48,066 nt of DNA, taken from positions 1-48,066 of the IMG/VR virus record IMGVR_UViG_3300033148_003903; one strand, written 5' to 3'. Below are positions 20,371 to 30,324 of this stretch, piece by piece. The position numbers and the translations under genes were made by a program. How positions within the stretch are numbered: position 1 is the first letter of the stretch; the number at the start of each line of letters is the position of its first letter. The notes under the pieces were generated by a model that was not told the DNA's origin, did not search any database, and worked only from the letters and a program-made list of their open reading frames with translations. The DNA comes from a virus.

Positions 20371-22680
20371 ATGAGACGTTTATTTCTATTACTGTTTCTT
20401 CTACTGCTGCTTTCCGCGGCCCCCGCCTATGGGGCAATAACGAACACTGTGGTTGGCGTCAAGCCTACGGCGTATTGGCTGGAAGGCGATCCTATCAAGG
20501 ACACTGCCTTGCTGTGGATGCGTGAAACCGAAACGCTGATCGAGGCAATGACTCTCGAAGACGGCGACACTATCACCTTTGCCACGAACGCCGGTACTTT
20601 CGGCCAGTCGGCGAACAACGTCTTTACGTGGACGGAAACTCCGTCTGCTTTGGAAGATCTATCGCTGACCTTTGCGGCAAACGCCGTTGCGTGGTCGAGT
20701 AGTTCCGGTGTTGTCAATATGGACTTCGGGACTATTATAGTCGGCCTCGATAAGATTAGCGTTAACGGGGTTGAGTACACCTGGCCGACTGCCGATAGTT
20801 CCGCCGGTTATCAGCTTACCACTAACGGTAGCGGCGTTCTAAGTTGGGCCGTTGCCGGGGCAGGCACATTCACCGGCGGCGCTATTACCGGCGACATTAC
20901 AATAGCCGATACGAAGCGTATTTTGTCTCACGGCACGGCCACCGATTACGCGGCGATTGAGGCTTACGATACCGGAGTTGGCTACATTAACGTCCTGAAA
21001 TGGACAGACGCGGCCACGCCAGAAGTGTTGTTAGGCCACGCAGACGCGAGTTTTCAGCTTGCCAGTACAGGCGTTGACATTTCGACTGCCGGGGCGATTT
21101 CGAGTGTAACAGACTTGACTGCCTCCGGGACCGTCGATGCCGGAACGGTAACAACGGGAATTCTTACCACGACCGGAGTTATCACACTCGGCAATAACAC
21201 GGCGGCCCTGTCAATTGCCTCTACGGGGCTTGACTTGTCCAGTGCCGGGGCTTTGTCAAATGTTACCGACATTACCATGACAGGCGATGTCGTAATGGCA
21301 AACGGAAAAGGTATCAAGGCCAGTACCACGACCGCGCAGACGGTCGGCGTATATGGGTATGATGTTGGAACTGGCTATGTCGGGGCGCTCGTCGTTACGA
21401 ATAGCGCAACCCCAGCTACCGTCCTTGGCAGTACGTCCGGGACAACGGAAATCTCATCGTCTGACTGGACGATTTCCACTGCTGGTAATGCGGCAAACCT
21501 CGGAACCATCGGCTCTGACGGTCTGTTTACCTGTACCGGAGGTCAAACGTTGTCCGGCACGGTCAGTATCAATGACACGGCCACTACCTCGACCACCAGC
21601 ATTGGCGGTGGAACCACAACCGGAACCATCACAATCGGCGGTACTGGAACACAGGCCCTTAATATTGGCAACGGTGCAGGTATTAAGACGGTGGCACTTG
21701 GATCCCACACTACAAGCTCTACCACTACGATACTCGGCGGTTCCAACGGCGTTAATATCAATGTCGGAACCTATGACGATCCAACCAACATCAACACCGG
21801 CCTGAACACCGGCACGGTAACGATTGGCGGGACCGGGGCAATGACAATTGCTATTGGCGATGGTGGAACCGGAGCTAAGATTGTATCCCTCGGCGATAGT
21901 GTTGGGGCCAGTTCTTTGACGCTTAACGCCGGAACTGGCGATATTGACATCGACTCCGCAGATGCCCTGACCGTGGATACTGTCGGGATTATGGGAGTTA
22001 CCGTTGGCGGCACGTACACACTAACGGCCACCGGCGAGTACCTTCTCGATACTACAGTCGGTATGACTATCGATAGTGCTCAAGAGGCTGCCGATGCTAT
22101 TTCGATTACAGCGTCAGGCACGGCGGGCGGTATTACCCTCAATGCCGGTTCTGCCGGAATCACCTGTTCCGATGACTCTATCGCCAATATAGGCGACATC
22201 TCTTGTGATGACATTGTCGATGACACGGACGATGATATTATGTACATGCTGAAGACCATCGTTCAAACTATTGATTTAGACGATGATGCCTCAACCGATG
22301 ATTTCACATTCGATGATGATGCTGCCGATTCTACCGCCCAAAATGTTGACTTGGGCGAGTTGATTCCGGCATTTGCCGAAGTAGTGTCGGTTCATCTTCG
22401 TTGCTTTGAGTCAGTTGGTGCGGGTACTTTCCAAGTAACCCTTGGAATTACTTCCGCCGCAAACGACCTCTTGGCGCAGACTACCATAGACGGTGCCGGC
22501 GAAGCTGATGGTACAGCGACGGGTGCTGGTCCGAAACTGGAAACGAGCGCCTCTGCTCGTCATATTTGGGTTCAGGGTGACCCCAGTGGTAACTGGAGTG
22601 ACGCTGGCGATGCCGGTCGTTGGACAGTTATGGTGTCCTACATTGACTATGGGGCTGCCCATACGCAGAACAATCCGTAA
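20371..22680 (+). CDS. Signal-peptide-bearing fibre-like structural protein
   Basis: The 769-residue product begins MRRLFLLLFLLLLLSAAPAYG, an unmistakable Sec signal with a cut likely after AYG or AYGA. The rest is low-complexity beta repeats rich in Thr, Gly and Ser (TIGGTGTQALNIGNG and similar) ending in a globular domain with WVQGDPSGNWSDAGD. The repeats resemble trimeric phage fibre shafts. Position between cement protein and tail genes suggests a head or tail appendage. A signal peptide on such a protein is unusual. Confidence 0.7.
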   Translation: MRRLFLLLFLLLLLSAAPAYGAITNTVVGVKPTAYWLEGDPIKDTALLWMRETETLIEAMTLEDGDTITFATNAGTFGQSANNVFTWTETPSALEDLSLTFAANAVAWSSSSGVVNMDFGTIIVGLDKISVNGVEYTWPTADSSAGYQLTTNGSGVLSWAVAGAGTFTGGAITGDITIADTKRILSHGTATDYAAIEAYDTGVGYINVLKWTDAATPEVLLGHADASFQLASTGVDISTAGAISSVTDLTASGTVDAGTVTTGILTTTGVITLGNNTAALSIASTGLDLSSAGALSNVTDITMTGDVVMANGKGIKASTTTAQTVGVYGYDVGTGYVGALVVTNSATPATVLGSTSGTTEISSSDWTISTAGNAANLGTIGSDGLFTCTGGQTLSGTVSINDTATTSTTSIGGGTTTGTITIGGTGTQALNIGNGAGIKTVALGSHTTSSTTTILGGSNGVNINVGTYDDPTNINTGLNTGTVTIGGTGAMTIAIGDGGTGAKIVSLGDSVGASSLTLNAGTGDIDIDSADALTVDTVGIMGVTVGGTYTLTATGEYLLDTTVGMTIDSAQEAADAISITASGTAGGITLNAGSAGITCSDDSIANIGDISCDDIVDDTDDDIMYMLKTIVQTIDLDDDASTDDFTFDDDAADSTAQNVDLGELIPAFAEVVSVHLRCFESVGAGTFQVTLGITSAANDLLAQTTIDGAGEADGTATGAGPKLETSASARHIWVQGDPSGNWSDAGDAGRWTVMVSYIDYGAAHTQNNP

Positions 22681-22689
22681 GGTTAAGTC

Positions 22690-22725
22690 TAATACTGGGG
22701 TCGGGTAATTCGGCTCGGCCCCAGC
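22690..22725 (+). other. Intergenic hairpin
   Basis: CTGGGG and CCCCAG bracket tcgggtaattcggctcgg just before CTTTGAAAGGAC and the GTG at 22741. It has the same hairpin, short T stretch and SD layout as the early leaders, but a weaker U-run. Confidence 0.4.
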
Positions 22726-22740
22726 TTTGAAAGGACAATT

Positions 22741-22926
22741 GTGAACAGCGAACTATTCAAGAGTAAGAAAGCGAAGGTAGTCATAAGCATTGCCGGTGCG
22801 ATTATTGCCGCCGCAGCTTCCGGCAGATTGTCGCCTGAAATTGCCGCATACTGTGTAACGGTTTTAGGTTGCGTGTATGTCATCTGTCAATCGGCGGTTG
22901 ACTTCAAATGGGAAAAGAAAGGATAG
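22741..22926 (+). CDS. Small membrane protein, holin-like in layout
   Basis: A GTG-started 61-residue product with two hydrophobic segments (VVISIAGAIIAAAASG and IAAYCVTVLGCVYVI) and charged ends, preceded by AAAGGACA. The layout fits a class II holin, but its position among structural genes is atypical. It might instead be a membrane anchor. Confidence 0.5.
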   Translation: MNSELFKSKKAKVVISIAGAIIAAAASGRLSPEIAAYCVTVLGCVYVICQSAVDFKWEKKG

Positions 22927-22929
22927 ATC

Positions 22930-23328
22930 ATGGCAGACCACAGAAGCGATAAGAAACCTGTAGCCAGCGTCTCGTTTGCACAATTAAAGGTACTCGACGG
23001 AGCGTCTGGTGGAGGACTGATTAAGACCGGATCGACAGGCAATGTCAACGGGATAATCGAGGCAATTGAAATCGTGCTCGGAACTGCGACTGTCGGCAGT
23101 GTGACGGCGACGGTGAAGATTGAAACGGCAGCGGAAGGCGAGATTTACGAAGAGGCGTCCTTAGATGACGCACTGACTCACCGCAAAACCGCATTGAGCA
23201 ATAAGGCTACGCAGGACGCTGATTTCAACCCTGCTCCCGTAAACGACGATTTAGTATTGACATTTACAGCGGATAAAGACCCCGGCACATCGGGTCTTAC
23301 ATGCGACGTGACTATTTTCTATAGGTGA
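22930..23328 (+). CDS. Predicted virion beta protein
   Basis: The 132-residue product is rich in beta-prone Thr and Val (TVGSVTATVKIETAAEG) and ends TSGLTCDVTIFYR, typical for small phage structural or decoration domains. No signal peptide. It lies between two fibre-like genes. Confidence 0.5.
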   Translation: MADHRSDKKPVASVSFAQLKVLDGASGGGLIKTGSTGNVNGIIEAIEIVLGTATVGSVTATVKIETAAEGEIYEEASLDDALTHRKTALSNKATQDADFNPAPVNDDLVLTFTADKDPGTSGLTCDVTIFYR

Positions 23329-23332
23329 CGCG

Positions 23333-26300
23333 ATGAAAAAGCTGATACTGGCAATAATATTGGCGGTTACAGTCCCGGTGTACGCAGGTCCGGCCCGGAC
23401 TCTCCGTGATTCACGGGCTCTGCACTTCACGAATACCGTTACTACGCTCACGGCAGGTGACGCGACGCCCTCGGTGCTGAATCGCTTTATCGTAAAGACG
23501 GCGAATACGAGTTCGACGACTATTACCGACTTCGACGACGGCAGTACCGGCCAGCCGCTCTGGCTGATTATCGGCGACGGCGATACGACTATCGATTTCA
23601 GTAGTACGAACCTCAAGGGCAACGGCGGGGCCGACTATTCGGCGACGGAGAACGATTTATGGCTGTTCGTTTACGACGGCACATACTGGTACGGCTCGTA
23701 TCTCGGCGCTATAATCACGCACGAACAAGGGGGCCTGGAGGCGGACGTGAGCGGCTATTCGGGGCTGCTGGCTATTTCGGGCGGGTCAACGTCGGAGGTG
23801 GACGCCCTAAGCGAACTGAACGCCCAGATAGCCGATGTGACGACGTTTGTGGTCGAGAGTACGGCATGTTCCAATATCGAGGGTACTGGCCTGGCGATTA
23901 CGGCCGGCACGCTCAACTGGACAGCCGCCTCGACGGATCTGTCCGATACAGCGGCCCTGCTCTACGAAACCGAGCTTGACGACTTCTCCGAACTCCAGAC
24001 GCAGATCGGTAATAAGACATTAGTGAATGAGGAGGACGCAGTAGGATGGGACGCTCTGAACACGTTTAATCTTGGCGTTACTATTACGACCGGCGACCCG
24101 TTCACGTTGGGCACAACGCGCTGGGACGACGGCTCCGATAAGATGAACGGCGAGTACATTGCCGACAATACGATAGACAATGACAGTATCGACTGGGCCG
24201 ATATGACGGATTTAACGACGGACGGTGCGGTATCGTGGGGCAATTTAGGCTCAGGCGAGCTTGCGAACGGCATGGTAGTCTTGGCCGACATTGCTTCGGC
24301 GGCCTACGCCAAAGACTTAGTAACTACCTCGCCGGTTACGGGCGGAACGAATAATATCTTAGTTGGGGCCGAAGGCGATGTAACCGTAGCCCTTGATTTT
24401 ACAACGGCCTGGACGTGGACGGGCAACTGCATTGCCAACGGCAACCTGTCGGTCGGCAATGGCACGACGACGGCGGGGGTGTTGACGCTGCTCGAAGATG
24501 ACAACGACGGCTCTAATTTTGCATCGTTCATGGTCCCCGCTCTTGGGGCCAATACGGTCTATACCTTACCGCCCGATGATGGCGATAACGGCGAGCAGTT
24601 GCAGACCAACGGCTCCGGCACTTTAACGTGGGAGGCGGCGGCAAGTTCGAGCGGTGGCGACAGCTTCACATTCACAGACGAAGATGCTGCGCCTGATGCT
24701 GCCGGAATGTTGAAATATGATAACACCGTTGCTAATTGGGACGATGGCGCTTTGTGCTGGTACGACGACGACGAAGTAAAGTATCTTGTAGATTTAGCGA
24801 CTCTACCGACGGATGACGACTATGTAGTCGCCTACGACGCCGACATCGACAAATTCTACATGAAGGTCGATGATGATACGGGCGGAAATACCGCATACGA
24901 CGATATAGGCGATCCCGACGCCGCAGGCTCTATCAGTTTCGACGACAATGAAACGGCCACTTACGCTTTCGCTCAGGACTCGGCGGGAACCTGTTTTCTT
25001 ATCGAAAATACGGATGCAACGGTGAGCAATATCGTCTATCTTCTGGAGCTTCAACATTCCGACGACGGTGAGACCAAAGCCGATTTCTTCAAGTGTACCG
25101 ATAATAACGGCGATGTAAAGTTCAATATCCAAGAGGAGGGTAATACGAGTATCGACGGATTCCTGAGCGTTGGCGTGGACTCTCATCATACAATCAACGT
25201 CAACGCAGTGACTAAAGAGATTCAGTTCGGGATTCACGGCGACGATGTAGCGAACGAATACGTGAGCTATTTCGACAGGGCCTCGGACACGCACTCGCCG
25301 ACGATGATTATTGCCAGGGCGCACGGCACGCACGCTGTGCCAACGGTAGTGGCCGACGATAGCATGTTGGGCCAGATAGGTATGATGGGTTGGGACGGTG
25401 TTGATATGGCGTTTGGGGCAAGGTTCTTCGCCCGCGTACACGGCACGCCCGGCCCGAACGATATGCCGACCGAGCTTGTTATGGCGGTAGCCGCCGACGG
25501 GGCTTCTACGGCAACGGAGCAGGTAACGCTTTACGACGGTGTTTTCGGCCCGATTACTACTAACGATATTGATTTAGGGACGTCCAGCCTTCAGTTCAAG
25601 GACGGCTATTTCGACGGCACGGTCTATACCGATGACCTGACTGTAGGGGCCTCAGCGGCAATGTCAGAAGTTGATATGGAGAAGCTGGACGGCATTACCA
25701 ACGGCACGGCTGCGGCGAGCAAGGCCGTTATTCTCGACGCCAGTAAGAACATTGCCACTATCGGTACGATAGGCTGTAGCACAATAACAACGTCCGGCAA
25801 CCCGCACATTGACGGTTCTGACCCGTCCATAGAGTTCGACGAGACAGACGGGACAGACTGGGAGCTTCGCGTTGACGATACCGGCAACAGTTTTGAGATA
25901 GCGTCGTCGATAGCCGCTGTAGGCGATAACGTCGAATTGGAGATAGACGAGGACGGCGATATTCACGTAACCGGCGACGTTTACGTAACCGGCGACGACT
26001 TGTTTATGAATACGAATACCGACAAATTCATACTGGTTGCCGACGGTACAAACTTCAATCCGGTCGAGAGCACTGGGGACGTCATTATAGACAATACCGG
26101 GGCGGCGACTATTCAGCCAGGCTCGATAGACCAGGCCCACTTTGCAGTTGATGTTATCGGCGTTGACGAGATGGAGGACGTTGACCACGGAGCGGTCGTA
26201 TGGAGCGGTGGGGTAGCAAAAGTACAGACTATCCTGATTACTGACAATGAGAGCACCGACGAGAACAATGTTATCCTCTTTGCAGCCAATGCGGACGAGG

Positions 26301-27529
26301 ACGGTAATGATGTAGGCGAAATCGAATCAGACGGCACTCTTTACTACAATCCGAACTCAGGGACGGTATTTACTACGGAGTTCTCCGGGGGCGGTGCGGG
26401 TCTAACGGCGATAGACGGTGGGAATATCACCAATGATACGATAGACAATAATAGTATCGACTGGGCCGATATGACGGATTTAACGACGGACGGCGCGGTA
26501 TCGTGGGGCAATATAGCCGAAGGCGAATTAGCTGACGCTATTATCGTCGATGCCGATATTAAGGACAATGTGATTCAGGAACCGGCCTTGAATACGACAA
26601 ACGCTGCCGGTGCGGGCGAGGATAATTACGTTCTCAGCTACAATCACGCCGGTACGAACTTCACTTGGATAGCTGCCGGGGCTGGTGATATGCTCAAGGC
26701 TACCTACGATTCAGGTGTCTCAGGCGGCGTCGATATGCTTACGACGGTCGATAGCACCTACGCCAGCGACTACGTTCTCCTGACGGGAACGGCGGTGGGA
26801 ACGGCGGCCCCCAAGACAGACGGGGCCCTGACATACGACGCTACGAGCGGCACGCTGGCCGCTACGGAGTTCTCAGGCGGCGGCTCCGGCCTGACCCTTG
26901 CCTCTACCGATTTGAGCGATACAGCGGCCCTGCTCTACGAAACCGAACTTGACGACCTCTCGGAGTTGACTACTCAGATAGCTGACGTTTCGACGTTCAT
27001 AACCGACGATATTATGCCGGACGCCGGGACTGACCCTACTGTTAACGCTGCCGGTGAGTTGTCCGTGGATACGGATGGGGCAAATGAAGCGAATGATGTA
27101 ACTTTACGCACATTTGAAGGCAATAGAGAAATGGCTTTAGCTCAGGCCCTAAAAACAATCACTATGTCTATTGTCAGTCCCGATGAGATAAATGTATGGA
27201 CTGGACGAGTCAACCCCAGTCAGCCCGTATGGTTTAATACGAGCGGTATGGCATTTACGATTACGGAAGTCTATGCGATTTCAGACACGGACAATTATGA
27301 CTTTACATTGTTTGAGTCGTCATCGGCGACTGATATGTCCGATGACAACGATACTTCAATTATAGCCATCCAGTGTGACGCCGACGGCACGGAATGTTTC
27401 ACCGATTCAGAGACGGGTATCAACCATATAATTGAACATGACCACGCAATAATCTTTGAGGATACACTCGGTTCAGCCGAAGGTATTCTCATAACAATAT
27501 CAGGTTGGTTTAACGCAGACGTAAATTAA
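23333..27529 (+). CDS. Giant signal-peptide-bearing fibre-like protein
   Basis: The 1398-residue product begins MKKLILAIILAVTVPVYAG, a clear Sec signal. The body is an Asp, Thr and Gly-rich fibre with internal duplications. SIDWADMTDLTTDGAVSWGN occurs twice (DNA 24168-24244 and 26436-26512, almost identical), as does DTAALLYETELDD (about 23946 and 26920). A C-terminal domain (about residues 1255-1398) is different and probably globular. It is likely the major virion appendage; receptor binding is possible but not shown. Confidence 0.7.
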   Translation: MKKLILAIILAVTVPVYAGPARTLRDSRALHFTNTVTTLTAGDATPSVLNRFIVKTANTSSTTITDFDDGSTGQPLWLIIGDGDTTIDFSSTNLKGNGGADYSATENDLWLFVYDGTYWYGSYLGAIITHEQGGLEADVSGYSGLLAISGGSTSEVDALSELNAQIADVTTFVVESTACSNIEGTGLAITAGTLNWTAASTDLSDTAALLYETELDDFSELQTQIGNKTLVNEEDAVGWDALNTFNLGVTITTGDPFTLGTTRWDDGSDKMNGEYIADNTIDNDSIDWADMTDLTTDGAVSWGNLGSGELANGMVVLADIASAAYAKDLVTTSPVTGGTNNILVGAEGDVTVALDFTTAWTWTGNCIANGNLSVGNGTTTAGVLTLLEDDNDGSNFASFMVPALGANTVYTLPPDDGDNGEQLQTNGSGTLTWEAAASSSGGDSFTFTDEDAAPDAAGMLKYDNTVANWDDGALCWYDDDEVKYLVDLATLPTDDDYVVAYDADIDKFYMKVDDDTGGNTAYDDIGDPDAAGSISFDDNETATYAFAQDSAGTCFLIENTDATVSNIVYLLELQHSDDGETKADFFKCTDNNGDVKFNIQEEGNTSIDGFLSVGVDSHHTINVNAVTKEIQFGIHGDDVANEYVSYFDRASDTHSPTMIIARAHGTHAVPTVVADDSMLGQIGMMGWDGVDMAFGARFFARVHGTPGPNDMPTELVMAVAADGASTATEQVTLYDGVFGPITTNDIDLGTSSLQFKDGYFDGTVYTDDLTVGASAAMSEVDMEKLDGITNGTAAASKAVILDASKNIATIGTIGCSTITTSGNPHIDGSDPSIEFDETDGTDWELRVDDTGNSFEIASSIAAVGDNVELEIDEDGDIHVTGDVYVTGDDLFMNTNTDKFILVADGTNFNPVESTGDVIIDNTGAATIQPGSIDQAHFAVDVIGVDEMEDVDHGAVVWSGGVAKVQTILITDNESTDENNVILFAANADEDGNDVGEIESDGTLYYNPNSGTVFTTEFSGGGAGLTAIDGGNITNDTIDNNSIDWADMTDLTTDGAVSWGNIAEGELADAIIVDADIKDNVIQEPALNTTNAAGAGEDNYVLSYNHAGTNFTWIAAGAGDMLKATYDSGVSGGVDMLTTVDSTYASDYVLLTGTAVGTAAPKTDGALTYDATSGTLAATEFSGGGSGLTLASTDLSDTAALLYETELDDLSELTTQIADVSTFITDDIMPDAGTDPTVNAAGELSVDTDGANEANDVTLRTFEGNREMALAQALKTITMSIVSPDEINVWTGRVNPSQPVWFNTSGMAFTITEVYAISDTDNYDFTLFESSSATDMSDDNDTSIIAIQCDADGTECFTDSETGINHIIEHDHAIIFEDTLGSAEGILITISGWFNADVN
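24168..24244 (+). repeat. 77-bp internal duplication, copy 1
   Basis: Nearly identical to 26436-26512, with only a few mismatches, within the same large fibre gene. It suggests recent domain duplication or gene conversion. Confidence 0.8.
26436..26512 (+). repeat. 77-bp internal duplication, copy 2
   Basis: Pairs with 24168-24244. Both encode the stretch around SIDWADMTDLTTDGAVSWGN. Confidence 0.8.
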
Positions 27530-27541
27530 GGAAAACTGATT

Positions 27542-27829
27542 ATGGCTTTGACGAAAGAAATAACGAAACTCTGGCCGAGACGCGGCAACCGCAATATCTT
27601 CACAGTCGGTATAAATTTTGTTCTAAAGGACAATGGCGATGAAGTTGTCAATCGACCCGTGACTTCAACATACGCCGAAGGGCAAGACCCGTCTGCTATC
27701 GAGGCGACGATAATAGCCGAGGCACAGGCGCTTATCGACAAATATATCGCAGAGAAGAACCTTAACAGCAAACCAGCATATACGGCTTCCGTCACGAACA
27801 TCGGCAACGGCCTCAGCTTAGGAGAATGA
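27542..27829 (+). CDS. Small predicted structural protein
   Basis: The 95-residue product starts MALTKEITKLWPRRGN and has a beta pair (FTVGINFVLKDNGDEVV), then a helix. RBS AAGGAAAA. It could be a small neck or tail component. Not recognised. Confidence 0.5.
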   Translation: MALTKEITKLWPRRGNRNIFTVGINFVLKDNGDEVVNRPVTSTYAEGQDPSAIEATIIAEAQALIDKYIAEKNLNSKPAYTASVTNIGNGLSLGE

Positions 27830-27831
27830 GT

Positions 27832-28536
27832 ATGAAAATCAAAATGATTGCTCTATGGTGTTTGGCGGTTCTCGCCGGGTGTCTCGTTATCGTCACCCCG
27901 GTAATAGCGGCGGACTATACGAAATCACAAGGCGAGTTGATGGATTGGACGTTAATTCCGCTCAAAACCACTGCTGGCACATTGTCCAGCATTGAAACGG
28001 GAGTTTTAGATTCAGGAGAGGGCTTGGATGCGTCGGTAACGGCGACATTGCATGTTACAATCGCGCACACAGACGCGAACGCTCTTACGGCAAACTCTGC
28101 GGGCTTCGTCGTATTGATACGGGTAGGTGCAACAGACGAATTTTGGCGGCATTACATAACGCTGTACGCCACTGGTGGCACAGCTAACGTAGGTGACTGC
28201 GATGCAGAAAGCGCTGGAGCCCAAGTAAATGTGTATGTCACGGCAACTACGAACTTTGAAGTAGCCGGGGATGTATATTTTCTTCACGATGCGGACAGTA
28301 TGGTTGCTTCCTGCCTGATAGTCAATGGTGGGTATAAAGACGACGACTATATTATGCACGTTGATAATCTCGTAAACACCTATGATGCCGCTGACAATGT
28401 TTACGACATAGTTGACCAATGGCCAATTACTCTGCCATCCTCGGTACAGGCGGCGAAGATTATCTTTTTCAATAATGATGCCGATTGTGATTTGGCGGGG
28501 AGAGTCGATTACACCTTGAATACGGACATAGAATGA
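27832..28536 (+). CDS. Secreted-type virion-region protein
   Basis: The 234-residue product begins MKIKMIALWCLAVLAGCLVI and continues to PVIAADY, a long signal peptide cut after VIAA; LAGC resembles a lipobox, so a lipoprotein is possible. The mature part is a beta-rich domain. ATG 27832 is preferred to 27826 because GGAG lies seven bases away. It overlaps the next signal-bearing gene. Confidence 0.6.
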   Translation: MKIKMIALWCLAVLAGCLVIVTPVIAADYTKSQGELMDWTLIPLKTTAGTLSSIETGVLDSGEGLDASVTATLHVTIAHTDANALTANSAGFVVLIRVGATDEFWRHYITLYATGGTANVGDCDAESAGAQVNVYVTATTNFEVAGDVYFLHDADSMVASCLIVNGGYKDDDYIMHVDNLVNTYDAADNVYDIVDQWPITLPSSVQAAKIIFFNNDADCDLAGRVDYTLNTDIE

Positions 28537-29357
28537 AACGCCTACTGCTAATATTCTGTTTATGCGCCGTGGCTTTTGCCGGTAACTTTCACCAGAAGCC
28601 CATGCTCGGCGTACCTCTTGCGTATGAGCAGTCGTCGTCTAAAGGTCTCGTCGCTTGCTGGCTGATGAACGAAAACGCTGGGGAGATTGTCCGGGATGTG
28701 AGTCTTAATAATTATGTTGGTACAATGCAAATCGCTGGTTGGCGAGCAAGTCAAGCTGGGATGGGCGTACAGTTGGTCGCGAGCAATGATGATTTCATAC
28801 AGCATGTGTCCTCTGGCAGTATTCTACCGGGTGGGTGGGGGCCATATACTTTAGTTTGGCGAGGTGTTCTTCCGGTACGTCAGTCAACCACACTTATATT
28901 ATTTGGTATCGGAGATACAGGATTATCAACAAGGGCTAACACAGTTTATCAATCCAGCACTGCTGATTACCGCTTTGGTTTTAGCTGTTTTGGCAACGGC
29001 AGTAGCACCGTTACAACTGGTTTTGGTGGAGGTGTTATCTCACTGGTTCTCGTTTGGGAATCAGCTACCAGTCGTAAACTGTATCTGAATGGCGAGTTGC
29101 TAATTACAGACACAGATAGCGTTACTCCATCGGGTACGCCAAATGTAATAACATGTGGCTGTGTACCGCGTAATAACACTACAACTAATAACTCTGACCA
29201 GGATGTAAGTTCTTATTATGTTTACAATCGTGCCCTCTCCGCCTCGGAAGTTGCACAGCTATATCGAGAGCCGTTCCGGTCGTTCCGCAGGGAGATGATT
29301 TTATCGGTCGAGGAAGCGGCGGTAACGGCCGCCCAAGTAATAATAATCAATATGTGA
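28533..29357 (+). CDS. LamG / ConA-like lectin domain protein with signal peptide
   Basis: The 274-residue product begins MKRLLLIFCLCAVAFAGN, a Sec signal, followed by a concanavalin-A-like lectin domain: LVACWLMNENAG, VRDVSLNNYVG, SRKLYLNGELL and the hallmark YVYNRALSASEVAQLY. LamG domains bind glycans. In a phage this could mark host-surface recognition or a virion decoration. The ATGA overlap with the previous gene indicates coupled translation. Confidence 0.75.
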   Translation: MKRLLLIFCLCAVAFAGNFHQKPMLGVPLAYEQSSSKGLVACWLMNENAGEIVRDVSLNNYVGTMQIAGWRASQAGMGVQLVASNDDFIQHVSSGSILPGGWGPYTLVWRGVLPVRQSTTLILFGIGDTGLSTRANTVYQSSTADYRFGFSCFGNGSSTVTTGFGGGVISLVLVWESATSRKLYLNGELLITDTDSVTPSGTPNVITCGCVPRNNTTTNNSDQDVSSYYVYNRALSASEVAQLYREPFRSFRREMILSVEEAAVTAAQVIIINM

Positions 29358-29364
29358 GGCGAAA

Positions 29365-30324
29365 ATGAGTGACGAAATACAATTAGTCGGCTACCCTTCG
29401 GGTGCTACCTTATATGCGATTGTTCGCAATCCGGCCGGGCAGGTGTGGTATCCGTTCGGCGAAGCATTTGAGGACTGGGGCGGCGGAGTGTCGAGGACTG
29501 CCAACGACTATTCGATCCCTATGACGGACAAAAAAGGGTCGTTTTACGTAGCTGATTTCCCATCCGATATTGACGCTGCCGATGAGCCCTATCCGATCCA
29601 GATTCACTTGCAAGGCAGCAGTGCTCCGGTTGATAACGAGCCTGTCGTCGGTGAGCAGGGCATTATATGGACGGGAACCAGTGTCGCCGTTGCCGCCGTT
29701 GCAGAATTGGGAGCGACGGAAATTTGTAATATGGCACTTGCGAGAATAGGCGGGGGCGATGAAGAGGAGAGCATTGTTTCGATTGGCCAGGTATCGAAGA
29801 CAGCGGCCTGGTGTCGGCGGTTTTATTCCCATTGCCGGGACTATGTTCTCAAGAGAGCGAATTTCCATGAGGCATCTTCCTATGGCGACTTGGGTGCGGC
29901 CCTGACTGGTAGCAGTATTCCGGAGGCGGCGGAGTGGGAATACGTATTCAACCTGCCGAGCGATTACGTGGCAATGATGAAGCAGACGAGTGAAGATGAC
30001 CATGAGCAGGCTTACAACTATCGGATTTCACAGGGCAAACTCTTTACGAACGACCTGACGAATTCTGACGAGGACTCGGCCTACATCGAGTACATTGCCA
30101 GGAACGTCGATGCCAGCACGTACGGACCTACTCTGGTCGAGGCGATAGTTGTTTTCTTAGCATCTAAGCTGGCCGGTCCTATCGCCAAGAACGATCAATG
30201 GGGCCAATCGCTACTACAGGAATTCGAGACTGTCGCTCTACCGAACGCCAAGGCCCGGAACCAGGCCGATGTCGCCGATCCGGGCGAAAAAGGAGAAACT
30301 TCGTGGCTAAACGCGCGTGGCTAA
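29365..30324 (+). CDS. Tail tubular protein A-like (gp11-like), with extra N-terminal domain
   Basis: The 319-residue product has a C-terminal tail-tube domain: ATEICNMALARIGGG, then TAAWCRRFYSHCRDYVLKRA, ending in helices with FLASKLAGPIAKND. This is the T7 gp11 (adaptor) family. About 115 N-terminal residues (NPAGQVWYPFGEAFEDW, GSFYVADFPSDI) form a separate beta domain known from other phage structural proteins. It overlaps the gp12-like start by 22 bases. Confidence 0.8.
   Translation: MSDEIQLVGYPSGATLYAIVRNPAGQVWYPFGEAFEDWGGGVSRTANDYSIPMTDKKGSFYVADFPSDIDAADEPYPIQIHLQGSSAPVDNEPVVGEQGIIWTGTSVAVAAVAELGATEICNMALARIGGGDEEESIVSIGQVSKTAAWCRRFYSHCRDYVLKRANFHEASSYGDLGAALTGSSIPEAAEWEYVFNLPSDYVAMMKQTSEDDHEQAYNYRISQGKLFTNDLTNSDEDSAYIEYIARNVDASTYGPTLVEAIVVFLASKLAGPIAKNDQWGQSLLQEFETVALPNAKARNQADVADPGEKGETSWLNARG

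Noticed and set aside
24803-25441. Long minus-strand open frame (212 codons) opposite the giant fibre gene
   Set aside because: Shadow of the Asp-rich plus-strand gene; no ribosome site, and the overlapping plus frame is clearly coding.
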